Below, in pieces: positions 24,441 to 33,264 of a DNA stretch of 64,000 nucleotides. Within the stretch, counting starts at the first letter, position 1. The number at the start of each line of letters is the position of its first letter. The DNA is taken from the NCBI RefSeq assembly GCF_040683095.1, contig NZ_JBFBCI010000002.1, forward strand, positions 186,001 to 250,000. The letters run 5' to 3'. The stretch is from Sphaerisporangium sp040683095. Lineage in GTDB: Bacteria; Actinomycetota; Actinomycetes; Streptosporangiales; Streptosporangiaceae. Position numbers and translations under genes: made by a program. The notes under the pieces were generated by a model. The model did no database searches. It was given only the letters and a program-made list of their open reading frames with translations, and was not told the DNA's origin.

Positions 24441-25154
24441 ATGGGCGGCATCGGGCTGAGGGAACGCAAGAAGCAGCGCACGCGCCGTGCGCTGGTCGAG
24501 GCCGCCGTGCGCCTCTTCGAGGAGAAGGGCTTCGACGAGACGACCGTCGCCGAGATCGCCGCCGCCGTGGAGGTCGCGCCCCGCACGTTCTTCAGCTACT
24601 TCCCGAGCAAGGAGGACGTGCTGTTCTTCGACACCCGGTCGCGGTTCGAGCGCGCACTGGCGATCATCGCCGGCCGCCGGCCGGGCGAGCCCCTGGTGGA
24701 CCTGCTGGTGCGCGTGGGCGACGCGGTGCTCGTCCACCTGGACGGCACGCTCCGCCAGGATGACCGCGACACCGGCGGGGTGGACGGCACGGAGGACGCC
24801 GAGGACGCCGACTCGGCCGAGCTCGCGGAGGACGCGCGGCTGGCCCTGAGGCTGGCCCCGGCGCGCTACGATCTGATCACGTCGGTCCCGGCGCTCCAGG
24901 CGCGGGCGCTGCACCTGCTGTTCGACGTCCAGCGCGAGCTGTCGGAGGCCCTGTGCCGGGCGTACAAGGGCGAGCTCGACCCCATCGAGGCCGCGGCGGT
25001 CGTGGGCGTCTTCGTCGGCGGGGCGAAGATGGCGGCGATGGCCAGCCGCGACCGCGGCGAGTCCCCGGAGATGATATGGGCGGCGGCGCGCCGGGGCGTC
25101 CAGATCGCCGTCCGCGGGCTGGGCTCGCTGGACGATCCGGGCCGGCGCGGCTGA
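24441..25154 (+). CDS. TetR-family regulator, likely repressor of the P450/ferredoxin genes
   Basis: 237 aa. HTH at ~12-58: RRALVEAAVRLFEEKGFDET, TVAEIAAAVEVAPRTFFSYF then PSKEDVLF. The FFSYFPSKEDVLF pattern is common in actinobacterial TetR proteins. An acidic insertion (GGVDGTEDAEDADSAELAED, ~112-131) interrupts the ligand domain. The divergent arrangement over a 121-bp promoter region suggests it controls the P450 gene and itself. Confidence 0.9.
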   Translation: MGGIGLRERKKQRTRRALVEAAVRLFEEKGFDETTVAEIAAAVEVAPRTFFSYFPSKEDVLFFDTRSRFERALAIIAGRRPGEPLVDLLVRVGDAVLVHLDGTLRQDDRDTGGVDGTEDAEDADSAELAEDARLALRLAPARYDLITSVPALQARALHLLFDVQRELSEALCRAYKGELDPIEAAAVVGVFVGGAKMAAMASRDRGESPEMIWAAARRGVQIAVRGLGSLDDPGRRG

Positions 25155-25474
25155 GGCTCCGCACGGGCGGGCGTCCACATCTGGACGGCCGGGGCGGCGC
25201 CTCGCGATGATACGCCGCGAGCGACTACACGAAACCGCCACAAAAGCCTAACCGACCGCGGTACAGGGTGCACGATTTGGTCACAAAAGGTCTTATTGGG
25301 CTGATCGGCCCGCCACCAGCCTGTTTTACGACAAAATCATGCCCCGAGGGCGTGCGCATGGTGAGCCCTCGACCGTGAACACCCGGCTCCGCCGGAGTCC
25401 CGCGTCAAGTCCGTCACGGAATTGCATTGCGGCGCGGCTGTTCGTGGTGTTCCGTCGCGCTGTGGGGTACAGAT
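25155..25474. promoter_or_regulatory. leader/promoter region of the LAL regulator gene
   Basis: 320 bp without a gene. It becomes markedly less G/C-rich between about 25215 and 25340 (e.g. around CACAAAAGGTCTTATTGG), as expected for a promoter. No Shine-Dalgarno sequence is obvious right before 25475. Confidence 0.4.
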
Positions 25475-28432
25475 ATGAACGGTCCTGAGACGCTGCCATT
25501 CGGCGAGGGCACCCAGACGGCCCGCCCCGGCGGGACCCCCCTCGTCGGCCGACACGACGCTCTGCGCGAATTCACCCAGACGGTCGACGCCCTGTCTCCC
25601 GGCCACCCCGGCTCCTCCTCCGGGTACCCCCCGCGCACCGGGTCCAGCGGGTTCCGGTTCCTGGCCGTGGTCGGCGAGCCCGGCGCCGGCAAGACCCGGC
25701 TGCTGGCCGAGCTCGCCCACCTCACCACCGGCCGCGGCCTGACCACACTGTGGGGCAGAGCGGCCGAGTTCGAGCAGATCATGCCGTTCAGCGCGCTGGT
25801 CGACGCCCTGGACGACCACCTGGAGGCCCGCCGCGACGAGCTGTCGGGACGGCTCGCCCCCGGTCAGGCCCGCGGGCTCGCCAGCGTCTTCCCCGCGCTG
25901 GCCGCCAAGTTGCCGCCGGAGGCCGAGGACGCCGAGGCCCCCGAGAGCGACGACCAGAGCGGAATGGTCCGCTACCGGCTCTACCGCGCGCTGCGCCAGC
26001 TCGTCGACGAGCTGGCCGCGCCCAGCGGGCTGGCGCTCATCCTGGACGACCTGCACTGGGCCGACGACAGCTCGGCCGAGTTCCTGGACCACCTGGTACG
26101 CCATCCCCCGCGCGGCAAGGTGCTGGTCGCCATCGCCTACCGGCCCGCCCAGGTCACCCCGCGCCTGGCCGCCCTGGCGCTGAGCGCGGGCGCGCGCGGC
26201 CGGCAGGTCACGGTCGGCCCGCTCGACCAGGCCGAGGTCGAGGAGTTCCTCGGCCCGCGCGTCAACCGCACCCGCAGCCGCGCCCTGTACGAGGCGAGCG
26301 GCGGCAACCCGTTCTACCTGGAGGCGCTGGCGCGCATGAGCCAGCGCGAGGTCGGCGACCTGCCCCCGACCGTCCGGGCCGCGCTGCGCGTGGAGCTGGG
26401 CGACCTGTCCCCCGGCTCGCTGCTGATCGCCCAGGCGGCCGCCGTGACCGCCGACGAGTTCGTCCCCGCGCTGGCCGCCGTCACCGCGCAGGTGCCCGAG
26501 GCGACCGCCCTGGAGGGGCTCAACGAGCTGGTCGCCCGCGACATCGTCCGCCCCGCCGCCGCCGGGCGGTTCCGCTTCCGCCACCCGCTGGTCCGCCGCA
26601 CCGCCTACGAGTCGGCCGCGGCCGGCTGGCAGCTCGCCGCGCACGCCCGCCTGGCCGCCCACCTGGCCGAGCTGGGCGCACCGGCCACCGTCCAGGCCCA
26701 CCACGTGGAGCGGTCGGGATCCTTCGGCGACCAGCGCGCCGTCGCCACCCTGGTCGAGGCCGCCCGCACGGTGGCCACCCACGCCCCCGTCACCGCCGCC
26801 CACTGGCTGCGCAAGGCCCTCGACCTGACCCCCGAGGAGCCCGCCACGCTGGAGGACCGCCTGGAACTGCTGATGGAGCTCAGCCGCACCCAGGGGGTCA
26901 GCGGGCGCCTGGCCGAGGGCCGCGACACCGCCCGCGAGCTGCTGCGCCTGCTGCCCGTCGACGACCACGCCCGCCGCGCCCGCGCCGCGCGCATCTGCGC
27001 CCTGATGGAACGCCAGCTCGACCGTCCCGCCGAGGCGCGGGCCCTGCTGCTGGACGAGCTGCGCCGCATGCCCGACCCCCGGGCCGCCGCCGCGATCCCG
27101 CTGCGCATGCGGCTGGTCGCCGAGAGCATGATGCGCGTCGACTTCCGCGCCGCCCAGGCCGTGCTGGACCTCATGCCCGACTCCGGCGACGACTGGGAGC
27201 CCGACCTGGCCATGGCGGTGGCGGCCCTCCGCCCGATGCCCGCCTACGCCGCCGGGCGCATGGTCGAGGCGCTGCGCGCGGCCGATGCCGCCGACCGGCT
27301 CGTCAGCACCGCCCTGGACGACCACCTCGCCGAGTGGCTGGACGCCGTGGCCTGGCTGTGCTGGGCCGAGACCAACCTCGGCCGCTACTCGGTGGCGCTG
27401 CGCCACTTCGAGCGCGCCGTCGCCGTCGCCCGCTCCACCGGGCAGACCTACATCCTGACCAACCTGCTCGCGGGCAAGGCCAGGACGCTCACCGTGCTCG
27501 GCAGGCTCCCCGAGGCGCTCGCCACCGTCGAGGAGTCCGTCGAGGGCGCCCGGCTGCTGGAGTCCGGCCAGCAGCTCGTCTTCGCGCTCACCCAGTTCTG
27601 CGTCTCCTCGGCCCTGACCGGCGAGCACGAAGCCGCGTTGCGGGCCGTCGAGGAGGCCATCCGGGCGGGCGTGGGAGGCGGCGAGGTCTGGAGCGACATG
27701 GCGCGGCACGCCCGGGGCGTCGCGCTGGTGATGGCCGGGCGCATGGGCGAGGGCATCGAGGCGATCCTGGACGCGTGCGGCCGGTTCGACGACCCCCGCC
27801 TGGACCGCGGCACGCTGGTGGCGAGCTGTGAACTACTGGCCCTGGCCGAGGCCTCCCACGGCCGCGCCTCCGAGGCGGTGCGGTGGGCGGAGGTCGCCGC
27901 CGGCATCACCGACCCCGCGCTGCCGGTGTTCTCCGGGTTCATCCCGCTGGCCCGCGCCCACGCCCTGCGCGCGTCCGACCCCGCCCAGGCGGCGGCGCTG
28001 GCCCAGGAGGCGGCCAGGCTGCTCACCGCCGGCGAGCGCCGCATCGACGCCGGGCGCGCCCTGCTCGCGGCCGGGCAGGCGTACGGCGACGCGGGACGGC
28101 GGCCGGTGGCCATCGAGTGCCTGCGCGACGCCGCCGAGATCTTCCAGACCGCCGGCGCGCGCGCCCTCGCGGCCCAGGCCCTGCGCGAGCAGCGCCGGCT
28201 CGGCGTGCGCGTCTCCTCCACGGCCGCGGCCGGGCAGGGCGGCGGCGCGCACGGGCTCTCGCCGCGCGAGCTGGAGATCGCCGGGCTGGTCGCCGAGGGC
28301 CTGACCAACCAGCAGATCGCCGAGCAGCTCTTCCTCAGCGCGCGCACCGTCGAGACTCACCTCACCCGGGTCTTCGCCAAGCTCGGCGTCACCTCCCGCG
28401 TCGGCGTGGCCACCAAACTCAACCGAAAGTGA
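25475..28432 (+). CDS. large LuxR-family (LAL) regulator with AAA ATPase domain
   Basis: 985 aa from the ATG at 25475. Residues ~20-200 are the AAA/STAND ATPase: LVGRHDALREF, Walker A VVGEPGAGKTRLL (~68-80), Walker B ALILDDLHWADDSSAEFLDH (~187-206). A long helical TPR-like middle (~380-890) follows. The LuxR-type HTH is at the end: LSPRELEIAGLVAEGLTNQQ, then IAEQLFLSARTVETHLTRVF (~928-968). LAL proteins are ATP-dependent activators, often of specialised metabolism. The hydrolase and GMC oxidase genes follow on the same strand after a 145-bp gap containing three phased heptamers; they are its likely targets. Confidence 0.92.
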   Translation: MNGPETLPFGEGTQTARPGGTPLVGRHDALREFTQTVDALSPGHPGSSSGYPPRTGSSGFRFLAVVGEPGAGKTRLLAELAHLTTGRGLTTLWGRAAEFEQIMPFSALVDALDDHLEARRDELSGRLAPGQARGLASVFPALAAKLPPEAEDAEAPESDDQSGMVRYRLYRALRQLVDELAAPSGLALILDDLHWADDSSAEFLDHLVRHPPRGKVLVAIAYRPAQVTPRLAALALSAGARGRQVTVGPLDQAEVEEFLGPRVNRTRSRALYEASGGNPFYLEALARMSQREVGDLPPTVRAALRVELGDLSPGSLLIAQAAAVTADEFVPALAAVTAQVPEATALEGLNELVARDIVRPAAAGRFRFRHPLVRRTAYESAAAGWQLAAHARLAAHLAELGAPATVQAHHVERSGSFGDQRAVATLVEAARTVATHAPVTAAHWLRKALDLTPEEPATLEDRLELLMELSRTQGVSGRLAEGRDTARELLRLLPVDDHARRARAARICALMERQLDRPAEARALLLDELRRMPDPRAAAAIPLRMRLVAESMMRVDFRAAQAVLDLMPDSGDDWEPDLAMAVAALRPMPAYAAGRMVEALRAADAADRLVSTALDDHLAEWLDAVAWLCWAETNLGRYSVALRHFERAVAVARSTGQTYILTNLLAGKARTLTVLGRLPEALATVEESVEGARLLESGQQLVFALTQFCVSSALTGEHEAALRAVEEAIRAGVGGGEVWSDMARHARGVALVMAGRMGEGIEAILDACGRFDDPRLDRGTLVASCELLALAEASHGRASEAVRWAEVAAGITDPALPVFSGFIPLARAHALRASDPAQAAALAQEAARLLTAGERRIDAGRALLAAGQAYGDAGRRPVAIECLRDAAEIFQTAGARALAAQALREQRRLGVRVSSTAAAGQGGGAHGLSPRELEIAGLVAEGLTNQQIAEQLFLSARTVETHLTRVFAKLGVTSRVGVATKLNRK

Positions 28433-28460
28433 ACCGAAACCCCTGATCCACTGTCTCACC

Positions 28461-28509
28461 TACGGGGACCCCTACCCGGTGTACGGGGTTCCGTGGCGGA
28501 TGTACGGGG
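28461..28509 (+). repeat. three TACGGGG heptamers at exact 21-bp spacing, candidate activator site
   Basis: TACGGGG occurs at 28461, 28482 and 28503, i.e. once every two helical turns on the same face. The last two copies share the longer core TGTACGGGGTT. They lie 69-117 bp before the hydrolase start and directly after the LAL gene. A phased direct-repeat array suits binding of an oligomeric activator such as a MalT/LAL protein. Confidence 0.6.
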
Positions 28510-28577
28510 TTTCCACGATGCCGCCGGGGTCGGCCGGTTGGCATTGTTGGAGCGGGTCACCACAGGAGGACGGTCAG

Positions 28578-29678
28578 ATGGAGCACCGCATACCGCGGTA
28601 CACGCTGGAAGGCGTGCGGGGAGCCGAGATTTCGGTCCACCCCTTCTCCACCGAGGACGAGCTCGGGCTGTCGTTGACGCGGTTCCACGGGGACGACTGC
28701 GACGACGTCGTGCTCCTCGTCCACGGCCTCACCTCGTCCAGCGACATGTTCATCATGCCCGAGCACCACAACCTGGTGAGCTTCCTGCTGGACAGCGGGT
28801 TCGGCGACGTCTGGACGCTCGACTTCCGGATGAGCAACCGCTACCCGTACAACCTGGAGACCCGGCGCCAGTCCCTGGACGACATCGCCGCGTTCGACCA
28901 CCCGGCCGCGATGGCCGAGCTCCGCCGTCACGTTGGGGCACGGCGGATCCACGTCATCGCGCACTGCCTGGGGTCGGTGTCGTTCCAGATGAGCCTGTTC
29001 GGCGGCGCTCTGGACGGCGTCACCAGCATGGTGGCCAACAGCGTGGGCCTGACCCCGCGGGTGCCCGCCTGGGCGCGGGTCAAGCTCACGCTCGGGCCGG
29101 CGATGCTGGAGTACGGCCTCGGTCTCTCCTACCTGGACCCGAGGTTCAGCGAGGCCCCGCCGTTCACGCGGCGGCGGCTGCTCTCGTGGCTGGTCTCGTC
29201 CTTCCATCCCGAGTGCCGGGAACCGGCCTGTCACATGCAGAGCTTCATGTGGGGCAGCGGCAGGCCGGCGATGTACCGGCACGGGAACCTGACGCCGCGG
29301 ACGCACGTCCACGAGCGCCTCGCCGACCTGAACGGCGCGGCGGACGTCAACTACTACCGCCACATCGGCAAGATGGTGCGGGCCGGGCGCGCCGTGAAGT
29401 GCGAGCCGGGCAACCCGCTCCACGACCGCCTGCCCGACGACTACATGGCCGAGGCCGGGCAGGTCCCGACGCCGGTCCTGTTCATGACCGGTGACCACAA
29501 CGACGTGTTCACCGATTCCAACATCGTCTGCCACAAGATCCTGTCGAAGCGGGCGCCCGGCCGGCACGAGCTCCAGGTGATTCCCGGCTACGGGCACATC
29601 GACCCGCTGATCGGCAAGAACGCCCACGTCGACGTGTTCCCGCGCATCCTCGACTTCCTCAAGCGGCACGCCGGCTGA
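28578..29678 (+). CDS. alpha/beta hydrolase with a cysteine in the nucleophile position
   Basis: 366 aa; ATG at 28578, preceded by AGGAGG at 9 nt spacing. Alpha/beta-hydrolase signs: VVLLVHGLTSSSDMF with the oxyanion HG (~45-60), the nucleophile elbow HVIAHCLGSVSF (Cys130 in place of Ser), an Asp in LFMTGDHNDVFTDSN, and the late His in VIPGYGHIDPLIG. Proteins of this type are often fused to, or encoded beside, cholesterol-oxidase-like GMC enzymes; here the GMC gene follows after 14 bp. Substrate unknown, possibly a sterol-like or other lipid ester. Confidence 0.82.
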   Translation: MEHRIPRYTLEGVRGAEISVHPFSTEDELGLSLTRFHGDDCDDVVLLVHGLTSSSDMFIMPEHHNLVSFLLDSGFGDVWTLDFRMSNRYPYNLETRRQSLDDIAAFDHPAAMAELRRHVGARRIHVIAHCLGSVSFQMSLFGGALDGVTSMVANSVGLTPRVPAWARVKLTLGPAMLEYGLGLSYLDPRFSEAPPFTRRRLLSWLVSSFHPECREPACHMQSFMWGSGRPAMYRHGNLTPRTHVHERLADLNGAADVNYYRHIGKMVRAGRAVKCEPGNPLHDRLPDDYMAEAGQVPTPVLFMTGDHNDVFTDSNIVCHKILSKRAPGRHELQVIPGYGHIDPLIGKNAHVDVFPRILDFLKRHAG

Positions 29679-29692
29679 ACACAGTGAGACCA

Positions 29693-32059
29693 ATGAACAC
29701 AGAGCATGTGGACGCCGTCGTCGTCGGGTCCGGTTTCGGGGGCTCGGTCGCGGCGTACCGGTTGGCATCGGCGGGGCTGTCGGTGGTGGTGCTGGAGCGG
29801 GGCCGTGCCTACGCACCTGGCATGTTCCCGCGCAGCCCCGCCGAGATGAGCAAGGCGTTCTGGGACCCGGCCGCGGGCCACTACGGCATGTTCGACGTGT
29901 GGAGCTTCAGCGGCTGCGACTCGGTGGTGAGCAGCGGGCTCGGGGGCGGCTCGCTGATCTACGCCAACGTCATGCTCCGCAAGGACGAACGCTGGTTCGT
30001 GCACGAGGAGCCGCTGCCCTCCGGCGGGTACGAGTCGTGGCCGGTGACGCGCGCCGAGCTGGACCCGCACTACGACGCGGTCGAGAAGATGATCGGCGTC
30101 ACGCCGTACCCGCTGGACCACCCGGTCTACTCCGACACGCCGAAGACCAGGGCCATGCAGGACGCGGCCGCCGAGCTCGGGCTCGACTGGCGCCTGCCGC
30201 CGCTGGCGATCAACTTCGCGCCGTTCCGCGGCGCCGAGCCGGGGATCGGGCTGCCGATCCCGGACCCCGAGTACGGCAACCTGCACGGCGTGACGCGCCG
30301 CACGTGCCGGCTCTGCGGCGAGTGCGACTTCGGCTGCAACGACGGCGCCAAGAACAGCCTGGACCACACCTATCTGTCCGCGGCGCGCCACCACGGCGCC
30401 GATCTGCGCACGCTGCGCGAGGCGCGGGCGATCCGGCCGCACCCGGACGGCGGCTACGAGGTCGACTACGTCCGCCACCACCCGGATTCGGGGCGGCGGA
30501 CGATCCGGTGCGACCGCCTGGTGCTCGCGGCCGGCACGTACGGCACGACGCTGCTCCTGCTGCGCAGCCGCGGGAACCTTCCCGGGCTGAGCGACACGCT
30601 CGGCACCCGGTTCTCCGGCAACGGCGACCTGCTGACGTTCCTGCTGCGGGCCAAGGACCGCAGCCGCACCCGCACGATCAACTCCAGCCGGGGGCCGGTG
30701 ATCACCAGCGCCATCCGCCTGGCCGACGAGATGGACGGCACCCGCGACACCGGCCGCGGCGCCTACATCCAGGACGGCGGGTATCCGGCCTTCATCGACT
30801 GGCTGGTCGAGGGCTCCGACGTGCGCAGCGAGTTCCGGCGCGCCGCCCGCTTCCTGGCCGACCGGCTGCGCGCGCTGCTCACCCGCGACACCAACATGTC
30901 GGCGGAGATCGCGGGCCTGATCGGCGACGGCGAGCTGTCGGGCAGCTCCCTTCCCCTGCTCGGCATGGGCAGGGACGTCCCGGACGGGCGGCTTCGGCTG
31001 CGCGACGGCAGGCTGGACGTGCAGTGGCACTCGCAGGGCAGCGAGGAGCACTTCGAGAGGATCCGCGCCACCATGCGCCGCGTGTCCGACGTGCTCGGGG
31101 CCGAGCACTCCGACATGCCGGCCTGGCTGGGCAAGCGGATCATCACCGTCCACCCGCTCGGCGGCGTGCCGATGGGACGTCACGCCGGAGAGGGCGCCTG
31201 TGACGCCTACGGCGAGATGTTCGGCCATCCCGGGTTGTACGTCGCCGACGGGTCGGCCCTGCCGGGTCCGGTGGGGGCCAACCCGTCGCTCACCATCGCG
31301 GCGCTGGCCGACCGCATGTGCACCCGCATGCTGGAGGGCCGGCCGCCCGCGGGCGGGAAAAGCGTGAACGGAGGTCGGCCGCGTATGGCCGTGGAGACCG
31401 AAATGGCCGTCGGCGGGTCGCCCGAGGAGGGCGTCCTGCTCACGGCGGGCGGGCCCGCCGTGCCCACGTCCCTGTCGTTCACCGAGGAGATGACGGGGTT
31501 CGTCTCGCTCGGGGTGGAGGACCCGCGGGCCCGTCACGTGAACGGCAGGTCGCACGGGGACCGCTTCTCGTTCCAGCTCACCATCGAGATCGACGACGTC
31601 GACGGCTTCCTGACCCGGCCCGCCCACCTGGCGCGGGCCGGGGGCTGGATCGAGGCGGAGTTCTGCGGTGGCCGCCGTACGGTGGAGCGCGGCTGGTTCA
31701 ACCTGTTCGCGCCGGGCGCGACGCCGGACCGGCGTGAGATGCGCTACCGGCTGTGGTTCACCGACGGCGAGGGGCGGCCCCGCACGCTCGCCGGGTGGAA
31801 GGACGTTCATCACGGGCCCGCCACGCGGCTGTGGCTCGACACCTCGACCCTCTACACGTGCTTGCTGGAGGGTCACGTCCCGGAGGGCGAGGACGACGGG
31901 GCCGTGGTGGCCGGCGCGGGGACGCTGCGCATCCAGCCCATGGACCTCGCCGCGACGCTGAAGAGCTTCTCGACCGAGGGCCCGCACGGTCTGACCGCGC
32001 TGGCCAGATTCGGGAGGTTCTTCGTCGGACAGCTCTGGGACGTCTACGGACCGGGGTGA
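29693..32059 (+). CDS. GMC-family FAD oxidoreductase, cholesterol-oxidase-like, with extra C-terminal domain
   Basis: 788 aa from the ATG at 29693; a GTG at 29684 is an alternative. FAD-binding VVVGSGFGGSVAAYRLASAG (~9-28), then SSGLGGGSLIYANVML. The C-terminal GMC active site has ITVHPLGGVPMGRHAG (His) and PVGANPSLTIAA (Asn, ~530). Residues ~205-215 carry CRLCGECDFGC, with the C-x2-C-x2-C-x3-C spacing of a [4Fe-4S] ferredoxin motif. A beta-rich extra domain (~575-788) follows, as in large actinobacterial cholesterol-oxidase-like proteins. Probably cotranscribed with the hydrolase. It oxidises an alcohol to a ketone, probably of a sterol-like compound, but this is inference. Confidence 0.85.
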   Translation: MNTEHVDAVVVGSGFGGSVAAYRLASAGLSVVVLERGRAYAPGMFPRSPAEMSKAFWDPAAGHYGMFDVWSFSGCDSVVSSGLGGGSLIYANVMLRKDERWFVHEEPLPSGGYESWPVTRAELDPHYDAVEKMIGVTPYPLDHPVYSDTPKTRAMQDAAAELGLDWRLPPLAINFAPFRGAEPGIGLPIPDPEYGNLHGVTRRTCRLCGECDFGCNDGAKNSLDHTYLSAARHHGADLRTLREARAIRPHPDGGYEVDYVRHHPDSGRRTIRCDRLVLAAGTYGTTLLLLRSRGNLPGLSDTLGTRFSGNGDLLTFLLRAKDRSRTRTINSSRGPVITSAIRLADEMDGTRDTGRGAYIQDGGYPAFIDWLVEGSDVRSEFRRAARFLADRLRALLTRDTNMSAEIAGLIGDGELSGSSLPLLGMGRDVPDGRLRLRDGRLDVQWHSQGSEEHFERIRATMRRVSDVLGAEHSDMPAWLGKRIITVHPLGGVPMGRHAGEGACDAYGEMFGHPGLYVADGSALPGPVGANPSLTIAALADRMCTRMLEGRPPAGGKSVNGGRPRMAVETEMAVGGSPEEGVLLTAGGPAVPTSLSFTEEMTGFVSLGVEDPRARHVNGRSHGDRFSFQLTIEIDDVDGFLTRPAHLARAGGWIEAEFCGGRRTVERGWFNLFAPGATPDRREMRYRLWFTDGEGRPRTLAGWKDVHHGPATRLWLDTSTLYTCLLEGHVPEGEDDGAVVAGAGTLRIQPMDLAATLKSFSTEGPHGLTALARFGRFFVGQLWDVYGPG

Positions 32060-32062
32060 GGC

Positions 32063-32136
32063 GGAAACCCCGAGGCGGCCGATCGGTCGAGAGGGAGGTG
32101 GATCCCCCGCCGATCGGCCGCCGGCTCCGGGTTTTC
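32063..32136 (+). terminator. strong stem-loop terminator after the GMC oxidase gene
   Basis: Perfect 13-bp arms (GGCGGCCGATCGG at 32074-32086 and its complement at 32110-32122). An outer AAACCC/GGGTTT pairing extends the stem, and TTTT follows at 32132. It begins 4 bp after the stop codon. Confidence 0.75.
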
Positions 32137-32200
32137 GCGGCGCGGTCGCGGTTGGACGTGGTCGTCCCAGCGAGACGGATGACGCCGGCGCCTTCGTCCC

Positions 32201-32350
32201 CTATTTGGAGGGGTTAGGGGAGGGAGGCGGGGGCGTGGGCAGCGCCGCGAAGTCGACCTTGCCCGTGCTCTCCAGAAGCGTCATGTGTTTCATGACCACG
32301 TCCGCCGCGACCTGCGCGAACGCGCGGATCTCACCGCTGGTACCAGAACG
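32201..32350 (-). pseudogene. C-terminal fragment of an unidentified protein
   Basis: A reading frame of 49 codons between two in-frame stops, without a proper start. It reads SGEIRAFAQVAADVVMKHMT, LLESTGKVDFAALP, then a Pro-rich end. The first ~35 residues look like genuine helical protein sequence. No family recognised. Probably the tail of a gene whose rest has been lost. Confidence 0.4.
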
Positions 32351-32490
32351 TTACAGAATTTTCGTGATCTTGAATGACCGATCTGACTCGTGTAAACATC
32401 GGAGGATGTTCGGCGCACGAGCGGTCACACCAGGGCAAACAACCCGAAAATAAGTGGCTCCAGGCTCTGACCGGCTCTAACTTGGTCGAC

Positions 32491-33237
32491 GTGGAGACTC
32501 TCAACCGCAGGACGGCCACCGACCAGGCCGGGCGCCCGGTGCTCAGCTACGTCGAGGGCACCCGCGCGGGACGCCCCTGCGCCGACCTCGCCGAGGAACT
32601 CGCCCCCGGGGCGGTCGAGGTGATCCTCCGTGACCTGCCGGGGTGGGTCGTGTCGGGCAGCGAGGACCTCGGCCGGCGCCTGCTCGCCGCCGGGGCGCGC
32701 CCGCTGCGGCACGCCCACGTCCACTCACGCGACCTGCGCGCCGCCCCCGCCCCCGCCGAGTGGGCCGAGACCGGCTACGGCGTGGTCTCCTCCGACGCCG
32801 TCCCCGCCGCCGAGGTGTTCCCCGCCTGGCACGCCGCCTACGGGCCCGGCCATCCCGACCACCGCGCGGTCGACGACGCCGAACTGCTCGAACGCGAACT
32901 GGAGCCGCTGCTCGACGGCCGGTCCCACGGCCCGCTGCTGCCCTGCGGCGGGCTCCTCCTGCGCGACGGGCGCGTCGTCGCCGGCGTGCTCGTCGGCGAC
33001 CGCGGCGACCCGCCGCCCGTCGGCGGCCCGTGGGTCTACGACGTCTTCCGCGACCCGAGCCCGCAGTACGCCGGGCTCGGCGCCGTCATGCTGCGCCGGG
33101 CGCTGGCGCTGGCCACCCTGCACGGCCTGCCCGCGCTCGGCCTCGCCGTCACCGAGGGCAACCCGGTCCGCCGGCTCTACGAACGGCTCGGCTTCCGCCA
33201 CCTGTTCTCGTCGGTCACCGTCATCATCCCGGACTGA
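32491..33237 (+). CDS. GNAT-family N-acetyltransferase
   Basis: 248 aa if started at the GTG at 32491. The frame is open upstream to 32374, but that part has poor coding character, and a TAACTT box ~8 bp before the GTG suggests a leaderless transcript. The GNAT domain is in the second half: WVYDVFRDPSPQYAGLGAVM then LRRALALATLHG (acetyl-CoA-binding loop, ~190-215), and LAVTEGNPVRRLYERLGFRH. The N-terminal half is less conserved and may be a degenerate second GNAT fold. Substrate unknown. Convergent with the response-regulator gene. Confidence 0.8.
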   Translation: METLNRRTATDQAGRPVLSYVEGTRAGRPCADLAEELAPGAVEVILRDLPGWVVSGSEDLGRRLLAAGARPLRHAHVHSRDLRAAPAPAEWAETGYGVVSSDAVPAAEVFPAWHAAYGPGHPDHRAVDDAELLERELEPLLDGRSHGPLLPCGGLLLRDGRVVAGVLVGDRGDPPPVGGPWVYDVFRDPSPQYAGLGAVMLRRALALATLHGLPALGLAVTEGNPVRRLYERLGFRHLFSSVTVIIPD

Positions 33238-33264
33238 CGGCGTCGCCCCGGCTTCGGTGACGCC

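Noticed and set aside
25337..27709. 790-codon open frame antisense to the LAL regulator gene
   Set aside because: Gly/Ala/Val/His-rich low-complexity translation without motifs; a by-product of G/C third-position bias in the real gene.
28461..28509. CRISPR-like array
   Set aside because: Only three 7-bp repeats with 14-bp gaps; far too short for CRISPR. No CRISPR array was noticed anywhere in the window.
29588..31987. 799-codon open frame antisense to the GMC oxidase gene
   Set aside because: Same reason: the opposite strand encodes clear FAD and GMC motifs over the whole length, and this frame has none.
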